NCBI GenBank assembly: GCA_963803025.1
Contig: CAWDKZ010000018.1
Coordinates: forward strand, 1 to 64,000
DNA from: Bog-793 sp963803025
Lineage (GTDB): Bacteria; Actinomycetota; Acidimicrobiia; Acidimicrobiales; Bog-793
DNA length: 64,000 bases
Direction of reading: 5' to 3'
This document shows positions 58,545-64,000 of the stretch, in pieces; the stretch's first letter is position 1; each line of letters begins with the position of its first letter. The notes under the pieces are model-generated. The model saw only the letters and a list, made by a program, of their open reading frames with translations. It did not search any database and was not told the origin of the DNA. Both the position numbers and the translations under genes were made by a program.

Positions 58545-59222
58545 GTGGAGAGTGACGAGATGAGCGAACACGGGCCGGCGAGCGCCGTCGACGACACGAC
58601 GGGGGAGTCGCGCCGGGGCCGGCGACAGCGTCGCGTGCACCGACCGACCGCGCACCCACGGCGTCGCACGGTCATCGAGACGGTGATCGGCATCGCGATC
58701 GCGGTCGTCATCGCCCTCGGGTTCCGGGCGTTCGTCTTCCAGGCCTACTTCATCCCCTCGAGCTCCATGGTGCCGACACTGCAGGTCGGGGACCGCATCC
58801 TCGTCAACAAGTTCGACTTCAACTACCACTCGGTTCACGCCGGCGACATCGTCGTGTTCCGCACGCCCCCGGCCGCGGCGCGGGACTGCTCGACGAGCGA
58901 CGGCGACCTCGTGAAACGCGTCGTCGCCACGCAGTTCCAGACGATCACTTCGAAAGGCAACGAAGTGCTCATCAAGAACCCGGGCAGCGAGAGCTGGCGG
59001 GTGCTGCCGGAGCGCTACTTCCCCGACAACGGTCGCAACACGCCACTCGGCCAGGTCATCACGCCGTACAAGGTGCCGCGCAAGGACTTCTTCGTCATGG
59101 GCGACAACCGCATCGATTCCTGCGACAGCCGGATCTGGGGAGCTCTCCCTGGCTCCGACATCGTCGGCCGGGTCGTCGCGGTCGTCTGGCGGGGCTGGCA
59201 CCCCGATCTCATCATCTTCTGA
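58545..59222 (+). CDS. lepB: Signal peptidase I
   Basis: 225 residues. A charged N-terminus is followed by one membrane helix (VIGIAIAVVIALGFRAFVF). The catalytic Ser is in IPSSSMVPTL (Ser74) and the general-base Lys in GDLVKRVVA (Lys124); MGDNRIDSCDSR is the box E region. It removes signal peptides from exported proteins. It lies 13 bp after pafA and may share its transcript. An ATG at 58560 is another possible start. Confidence 0.93.
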   Translation: MESDEMSEHGPASAVDDTTGESRRGRRQRRVHRPTAHPRRRTVIETVIGIAIAVVIALGFRAFVFQAYFIPSSSMVPTLQVGDRILVNKFDFNYHSVHAGDIVVFRTPPAAARDCSTSDGDLVKRVVATQFQTITSKGNEVLIKNPGSESWRVLPERYFPDNGRNTPLGQVITPYKVPRKDFFVMGDNRIDSCDSRIWGALPGSDIVGRVVAVVWRGWHPDLIIF

Positions 59223-59268
59223 GCACGAAGGCGGGCCCACCGCCCTCGTCCACGCGCGAGAGGCCTTG

Positions 59269-59274
59269 TAGACT
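59269..59274 (+). promoter_or_regulatory. -10-like TAGACT before tatA/B
   Basis: TAGACT ends 8 nt before the GTG at 59283. Confidence 0.45.
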
Positions 59275-59282
59275 GATCCGTC

Positions 59283-59666
59283 GTGGGCAGTCTCGACCCG
59301 GCGAAGATCCTCATGATCCTCGTGGTCGTCCTCATCGTGCTCGGTCCCGAGCGCTTGCCCAAGGTCGCCCGCCAGCTCGGTGCCGCCTGGCATGAGGTCA
59401 CCCGGATTCGTCAGGAGGTGAGCGACGAGGTGCGGGCCGTGATGCCCGACCTCGATCTGACCTCGATCCCGCGCATCCCGTCCGTGCGCGGCACGCTCAC
59501 CGGTCTGCTCACCGACCCCAGCCCGGCGACGAAGCCCGCCGAGGCCGGGGCGCGCCCGGCGGCGACGCGGAGACGCCCGCAGCCGGAGACGGCACCGTCG
59601 TGCCAGCAAGTTCGATCCACCCCGCGCTCGGCGACTTCTCACCGCCCGCCGACGACCCGAGCATGA
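59283..59666 (+). CDS. Twin-arginine translocase subunit TatA/TatB
   Basis: 127 residues from a GTG. One N-terminal helix (ILMILVVVLIVLGPERLPKVARQLG) is followed by an amphipathic helix and a Pro/Ala-rich tail. The GPERLP at the hinge favours TatB over TatA (which usually has FGxxKLP), but single TatA/B proteins exist. It assists TatC, encoded next, in exporting folded proteins. Confidence 0.88.
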   Translation: MGSLDPAKILMILVVVLIVLGPERLPKVARQLGAAWHEVTRIRQEVSDEVRAVMPDLDLTSIPRIPSVRGTLTGLLTDPSPATKPAEAGARPAATRRRPQPETAPSCQQVRSTPRSATSHRPPTTRA

Positions 59667-59699
59667 ACTGACCCCGGCGGAAGTCGTCGCACCCGAGAC

Positions 59700-60482
59700 A
59701 TGGCAACGCTGACTCGCGGCCGCGAGGGCACCCCCTCCGAGGGCCAGGCGATGACGCTCACCGAACACCTCGCCGAGCTCCGCAGCCGCATCATCGTCTC
59801 ATTCATCGCCTTCGTCCTCGCCGCGGTCGTGGCGTACGTCTTCTACGACCAGATCCTGCGGTTCTTCCTCCACCCGTACTGCGTCCAGGCGCATCTCGCT
59901 GGCAATCACTGCGACCTCACGGTGTTCGGCCCGCTCGACGCCTTCATGGTCCGACTCAACGTCACCGGCTACGGCGGGATCGTCCTTGCCTCGCCGGTCA
60001 TCGTCTTCGAATTGTGGCGGTTCATCACACCGGGACTGAAAGCGAACGAGAAGCGCTACGCCATCCCGTTCGCCGTCTCGACGGTGGTGCTGTTCTTGCT
60101 CGGCGCCTTCGTCGCCTGGCTCACCTTCCCACACGCGCTGGGCTTCCTCCACGCCGTCGGGGGATCGAACATCAACGACCTGTTCACGCCGTCGAAGTAC
60201 CTCGGCCTCATCATCGCGTTGATGACGATCTTCGGCGCGACCTTCGAGTTCCCGGTCATCCTCGTCGGGCTCGAGCTCGCGGGCGTCCTCAAGCCGCAGC
60301 AGCTCGCACACTGGCGGCGACCCGCGATCATCATCATCGTCATCTTCGCCGGCGTCGTGACACCGAGCTCGGACCCGTTCTCCATGCTCGCGATGGCAGT
60401 CCCCATGCTGCTCTTCTATGAGGCCTCGATCCTCATCGGGAGGCTTGCGACGCGCAGACGCCGACGCGCGGCACAGACCTGA
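59700..60482 (+). CDS. tatC: Twin-arginine translocase subunit TatC
   Basis: 260 residues with six hydrophobic segments. MTLTEHLAELRSRIIVS at the N-terminus, the second-loop FGPLDAFMVRL and PVIVFELWRFITPGL are diagnostic. TatC recognises the twin-arginine signal peptide. The order tatA/B-tatC-helicase is as in mycobacteria. Confidence 0.96.
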   Translation: MATLTRGREGTPSEGQAMTLTEHLAELRSRIIVSFIAFVLAAVVAYVFYDQILRFFLHPYCVQAHLAGNHCDLTVFGPLDAFMVRLNVTGYGGIVLASPVIVFELWRFITPGLKANEKRYAIPFAVSTVVLFLLGAFVAWLTFPHALGFLHAVGGSNINDLFTPSKYLGLIIALMTIFGATFEFPVILVGLELAGVLKPQQLAHWRRPAIIIIVIFAGVVTPSSDPFSMLAMAVPMLLFYEASILIGRLATRRRRRAAQT

Positions 60483-60518
60483 TCACTTGAGGACGACCCG
60501 CTCGACGCGCCCGCTCGC

Positions 60519-62687
60519 GTGCCGCGCGCAACGACCGGGCCGATGACCGGCGGCACGACGCACGAGGACGGCACGGCGCCGGACCACGCCCGCGCGACGC
60601 GGCGCGCTTTCCTCGCACGCCGAGCGCTCACGCTCGACCCCTTCCAGGCACGGGCCTTCGATCTGCTCGACGAGGGCAAGTCCGTCCTCGTCGCGGCGCC
60701 GACCGGCTCCGGCAAGACGCTCGTCGCCGAGTACGCCGTCGCCCGCGCCCTCGGCGAGGGCGGGCGCGCCATCTACACGACGCCGCTCAAGGCGCTGTCG
60801 AACCAGAAGTACGCCGATTTCGCCGCCGAGTACGGGAGGGCGCGCGTCGGACTGCTCACCGGCGACGTGTCCCGCAACGGCGACGCCCCGATCGTCGTCA
60901 TGACGACAGAGGTGCTGCGCAACATGATCTACGCCGACGCAGCGCGCCTCGCCGATCTGCGCTGCGTCGTGCTCGACGAGGTCCACTACCTCGAAGACCG
61001 CTACCGCGGCTCGGTCTGGGAGGAGATCATCCTCTCGGCCCCGCCCGAGGTCGTGCTCGTCTGCCTTTCGGCGACGGTCTCGAACGCCGAGGAGCTCGCC
61101 GGGTGGATCGAGCACGTGCGCGGCTCGACCGCCCACGTCATCGAGGAGCGCCGGCCGATCGAGCTGCGCCACCTCTACGTTCTCGGGATCCGAGCGACGC
61201 ATCGTCTGGAGATCCTCCCCACCTTCGTCGACGGCACCCCCAACCCGGAGGCGATCGCGCTCGACGCCCGATCCCGGCCCCCGGCCCGCGCCGGCGTCAC
61301 GGCGGCGCGGGCCGGCCGACCCGTGGCACGCTCGCCGGTCTTCCGGCCACGACGCGCCGAGGTCGTCGAGCGGTTCGCCGAGGAGGACCTCCTGCCGGCG
61401 ATCTACTTCGTGTTCTCCCGGGCCGGCTGCGACGACGCCGTGCGCCAGTGCCTCGAGGCGGGACTACGGCTCACGACGCCCGAGGAAAGGCGCGTGATCC
61501 GCACGGTCGTCGACGACCACGTCGCGGCGCTCTCCGACGCCGACCTGCGGGTGCTCGGCTACGGACGCTTCGTCGAGGGGCTCGAAGCCGGCTTCGCCCC
61601 GCACCACGCCGGCCTCGTGCCGCCGTTTCGGGAGGCGGTCGAGGCCCTGTTCGGCGCCGCGATCGTGAAGGTGGTCTTCGCGACCGAGACGCTCGCCCTC
61701 GGGATCAACATGCCGGCACGCTCGGTCATCATCGAGTCGCTGTCGAAGTTCTCCGGGACGGGGCACGAGGACCTCACGGCAGGGAGCTACACCCAGCTCA
61801 CCGGGCGCGCCGGGCGCCGGGGCATCGACCAGATCGGCCACGCCGCGGTGCTCTGGTCGCCCTTCCACACCTTCGTCGAGGTCTCCGCGCTCGCCTCGGC
61901 CCGCAGCCGCGCCCTGCGCAGCTCGTTCCGCCCGACCTACAACATGGCGGTCAACCTCGTCCGGCGCTACCCACCCGACGACGCCTACCGGCTCGTGCGC
62001 TCGTCGTTCGCCCAGTACCTCTCCGAGGTGCCGCTCACGCGCGAGCTCGACGCCGTCGTCGGCTTGCTCGCCGCCCGCGGCTACCTGGCGGGATGGCGGG
62101 TGACCGACTTCGGCGACCGTCTCGCCGGCATCTACCACGACTGCGACCTCCTCGTCGCCGAAGCGGTCAGCACGGGGCTCCTCGGCGGACTCGACGCCCC
62201 GAGCCTCGCGGCCATGGTCTCGCTGTTCACCTTCGAGCCACGCCGGGGGGCCTCGCCGGGCGAGCTGCCGAACGCCCGGCTCGCGCGTCGAGCCGCCGAA
62301 CTCGACGAGCTCGCGCGGGACCTCCGCCAAGAGGAGCGGTCGCGGCGGATCCCGCGCACGCGCAGCCTCGACGCCGGCTTCGCCCGCCTCGCCCACGACT
62401 GGGCCCGGGGCGCCGAGCTGCGTCAGCTCATCGCACCCGCCGGCGGGCCGAGACGGCGCGGGGCCACCGACGCGGTCTCCGGCGGGGACTTCGTCCGCAA
62501 CACGAAACAGCTCGTCGACCTGCTGCGCCAGCTCGCCCTCACCGAGGCGGGCTCGCGTCTCGGTGAGGTCGCGGCCCGCGCCGCAGACCAGCTCGTGCGC
62601 GGGATCGTCGCCGCTTCGACGCCCGCCGAGCTCGCCGACGGGGCGGGAGCGGCGGCCGACGAGGGAAGCGCCGCGGGGCGGCGGTGA
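60519..62687 (+). CDS. helY: Ski2/Mtr4-type DExH helicase (HelY-like)
   Basis: 722 residues from a GTG. Motif I is APTGSGKT (60-67), motif II VLDEVH, motif III LSATVSN, and motif VI YTQLTGRAGRRGID. A DSHCT-like C-terminal region follows. HelY of mycobacteria, next to tatC, is about 900 residues; this version lacks much of the C-terminal part. Ski2-like enzymes unwind structured RNA, but the bacterial role is unclear. An ATG at 60543 is a possible alternative start. Confidence 0.9.
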   Translation: MPRATTGPMTGGTTHEDGTAPDHARATRRAFLARRALTLDPFQARAFDLLDEGKSVLVAAPTGSGKTLVAEYAVARALGEGGRAIYTTPLKALSNQKYADFAAEYGRARVGLLTGDVSRNGDAPIVVMTTEVLRNMIYADAARLADLRCVVLDEVHYLEDRYRGSVWEEIILSAPPEVVLVCLSATVSNAEELAGWIEHVRGSTAHVIEERRPIELRHLYVLGIRATHRLEILPTFVDGTPNPEAIALDARSRPPARAGVTAARAGRPVARSPVFRPRRAEVVERFAEEDLLPAIYFVFSRAGCDDAVRQCLEAGLRLTTPEERRVIRTVVDDHVAALSDADLRVLGYGRFVEGLEAGFAPHHAGLVPPFREAVEALFGAAIVKVVFATETLALGINMPARSVIIESLSKFSGTGHEDLTAGSYTQLTGRAGRRGIDQIGHAAVLWSPFHTFVEVSALASARSRALRSSFRPTYNMAVNLVRRYPPDDAYRLVRSSFAQYLSEVPLTRELDAVVGLLAARGYLAGWRVTDFGDRLAGIYHDCDLLVAEAVSTGLLGGLDAPSLAAMVSLFTFEPRRGASPGELPNARLARRAAELDELARDLRQEERSRRIPRTRSLDAGFARLAHDWARGAELRQLIAPAGGPRRRGATDAVSGGDFVRNTKQLVDLLRQLALTEAGSRLGEVAARAADQLVRGIVAASTPAELADGAGAAADEGSAAGRR

Positions 62688-62713
62688 TCCGCGACCGGCC
62701 GGGCACGGTCTCG

Positions 62714-62719
62714 TAGTCT
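62714..62719 (+). promoter_or_regulatory. -10-like TAGTCT before the ThyX-like gene
   Basis: TAGTCT ends 7 nt before the GTG at 62727; no Shine-Dalgarno is present. Confidence 0.45.
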
Positions 62720-62726
62720 CGTCGGG

Positions 62727-64000
62727 GTGACGCCCTACGCGAGCGAGACGTTCTCCGCGGACGAGCGTGAGGTCCTGCGCCACTACGTGACGAACCTCGA
62801 CGGACCGGTGTTCGCGCTCGTCAACCTGCCCGCCGTGGTCTGCGGGGCGCTGTTCGCCCGTTACTCGCGCTCGCAAAAGAGCGTGCGCCGGCTGTTCCTC
62901 GACGAGTTCCTCGGCGACCTCGACGTCTCGGGGGACACCTCGGTCGACGCGACGGTGGGGCTGCGCCGGGCCGAGGAGCTCTACCAACGGGTCTTCGTCG
63001 AGTTCGGCGACGACTCCGTCGCCCAGCTCGGCGGCGTCCACCTCGCCTGCGAGCAGGCCTCCAACGTGCTGACGAAGGTCCTCGAGTGGGGACGCCTCAT
63101 GTCGTACCTCGAGCAGTCGACGCGGTACATCCCGTACGACTCGCGGCTGTCGACGGGCCACTACCGGTACTGGCGTGACCCCGACGTACTCGACTCGAGC
63201 CTCGGCGCCCGCTACATCGGCGACATGGACCGCATGTTCGACACCTACGCCGAGCTCCTGCCATTGCTGCAGGCCCACCTCGTCCGGGCCTTCCCGAACG
63301 ACGGCACCGTCTCGGAGCTCGCCTACCGCCAGTCGGTGCGGGCCCGCGCCCTCGACGCCCTGCGGGGGCTGCTGCCGGCGGCCGCCCTCTCGAACGTCGG
63401 CATCTACGGCTCGGGACAGTCCTACGAGCACCTGCTGCTGCAGATGCGCGGCCACCCGCTTCCCGAGGTCCGCGCCTACGCCGAGCTCATCTTGGAGGAG
63501 CTCCGCAAGGTGATCCCCTCGTTCCTCTCCCGCCTCGACCGACCCGAGCGGGGAGGGGAGTGGAGCCGCTACCTCGCGGCCCGGCGCGACGAGATGGACG
63601 CCCTTGTCAGGCGCCTCTTCGGGCCCGGTCGCAGCGAGGGAGACGCCACGTCGGCGGGCGCCTCGGTGACGCTCGTCGACTTCGATCCCGAGGGCGAGGA
63701 GAAGGTCCTCGTCGCGATGTGCTACCCGCATTCGTCGCTCGCGGAGTCCGAGCTCACGAGCCGGATCCGCCGTCTTGGCGCCGAGGAACGCGCCGCCGTC
63801 GTGCGCGCCTACGTCGGCGACCGGAAGAATCGTCGTCACAAGCCGGGCCGGGCGCTGGAACGCACCGGCTACCGCTTCGACATCGTCTCGGATTACGGGG
63901 CGTTCCGCGACCTGCAACGCCACCGCATGTTGACGATCGAGTGGCAGCCGCTCTCGACGAACCTCGGCTACGAGGTGCCCGAGGTCGTCGCCGAGGCGGG
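62727..64000 (+). CDS. ThyX-like tandem-domain protein (runs off window)
   Basis: About 424 residues from a GTG, with no stop before the window end. Two ThyX-like halves are visible. The first has VFALVNLPAVVCGALFARYSRSQKSVRRLFLDEF and FGDDSVAQLGGVHLACEQAS. The second has MCYPHSSLAESEL and FRDLQRHRMLTIEWQPLSTNLGYEVP. ThyX makes dTMP with FAD and methylene-folate. The usual RHR-x7-S motif is altered: RHR is present in the second half but not in the first, and the spacing to Ser differs. It may not be an active thymidylate synthase. Confidence 0.8.
   Translation, partial: MTPYASETFSADEREVLRHYVTNLDGPVFALVNLPAVVCGALFARYSRSQKSVRRLFLDEFLGDLDVSGDTSVDATVGLRRAEELYQRVFVEFGDDSVAQLGGVHLACEQASNVLTKVLEWGRLMSYLEQSTRYIPYDSRLSTGHYRYWRDPDVLDSSLGARYIGDMDRMFDTYAELLPLLQAHLVRAFPNDGTVSELAYRQSVRARALDALRGLLPAAALSNVGIYGSGQSYEHLLLQMRGHPLPEVRAYAELILEELRKVIPSFLSRLDRPERGGEWSRYLAARRDEMDALVRRLFGPGRSEGDATSAGASVTLVDFDPEGEEKVLVAMCYPHSSLAESELTSRIRRLGAEERAAVVRAYVGDRKNRRHKPGRALERTGYRFDIVSDYGAFRDLQRHRMLTIEWQPLSTNLGYEVPEVVAEA

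Noticed and set aside
61464..63923. 819-codon minus-strand frame
   Set aside because: Antisense shadow of helY and the ThyX-like gene.
1..64000. CRISPR array
   Set aside because: No regularly spaced repeats seen on either strand.

Overview
The window is high-GC DNA from an actinobacterium (Actinomycetota). The lineage is inferred from marker systems seen here together: a complete Pup-proteasome locus (arc/mpa, dop, pup, prcB, prcA, pafA), a mycothiol ligase (mshC), F420 genes (fbiC and an F420:NADPH reductase), phosphatidylinositol-mannoside genes (pgsA, a PatA-like acyltransferase, pimA) and helY beside tatAC. A deep-branching class such as Acidimicrobiia is possible, but that is inference. 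No rRNA, tRNA or CRISPR array was seen.

Bases 1-10,630 are an accessory island, visibly richer in A+T than the rest. It carries the start of an IS3-type element on the minus strand, four GT2 glycosyltransferases, a TylF-type O-methyltransferase, a second SAM methyltransferase, a truncated IS1-like transposase and a frameshifted IS630-type element with well-preserved inverted repeats. Gene-poor gaps of about 300-770 bp separate the genes. It looks like a cell-surface polysaccharide or glycan-decoration locus built and eroded by insertion sequences.

Bases 10,737-24,774 hold thiM-thiE under a TPP riboswitch (minus strand), a MarR regulator with an ABC exporter, riboflavin synthase translationally coupled to a three-gene ABC importer, an EF-G paralogue, a peroxiredoxin, an MFS transporter, F420:NADPH reductase and mshC. 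Bases 24,883-39,246 are a long core run on the plus strand: thrS, HIT hydrolase, pgsA, PatA-like acyltransferase, pimA, M48 peptidase, yebC, ruvCAB, yajC (frameshifted), secD, secF and serS. The thrS-to-ruvB order resembles the mycobacterial arrangement. serS appears to start at CTG.

Bases 39,243-47,566 contain thiD, two small plus-strand genes, and a minus-strand cluster tal-zwf-pgl-fbiC-LOG that joins oxidative pentose phosphate NADPH supply to F420 synthesis. Bases 47,822-64,000 hold three small, mostly membrane proteins, trmI, a ferredoxin facing away from arc, then dop-pup-prcB-prcA, a DUF2007-like gene, an IS1182-type insertion, pafA, lepB, tatA/B, tatC, helY and the first part of a two-domain ThyX-like protein that runs off the end. 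The insertion sequence sits in the short gap upstream of pafA, only 15 bp before its start codon.

Across the window many genes have a TANNNT -10-like hexamer only 6-9 nt before the start codon and no Shine-Dalgarno, which suggests frequent leaderless transcription.
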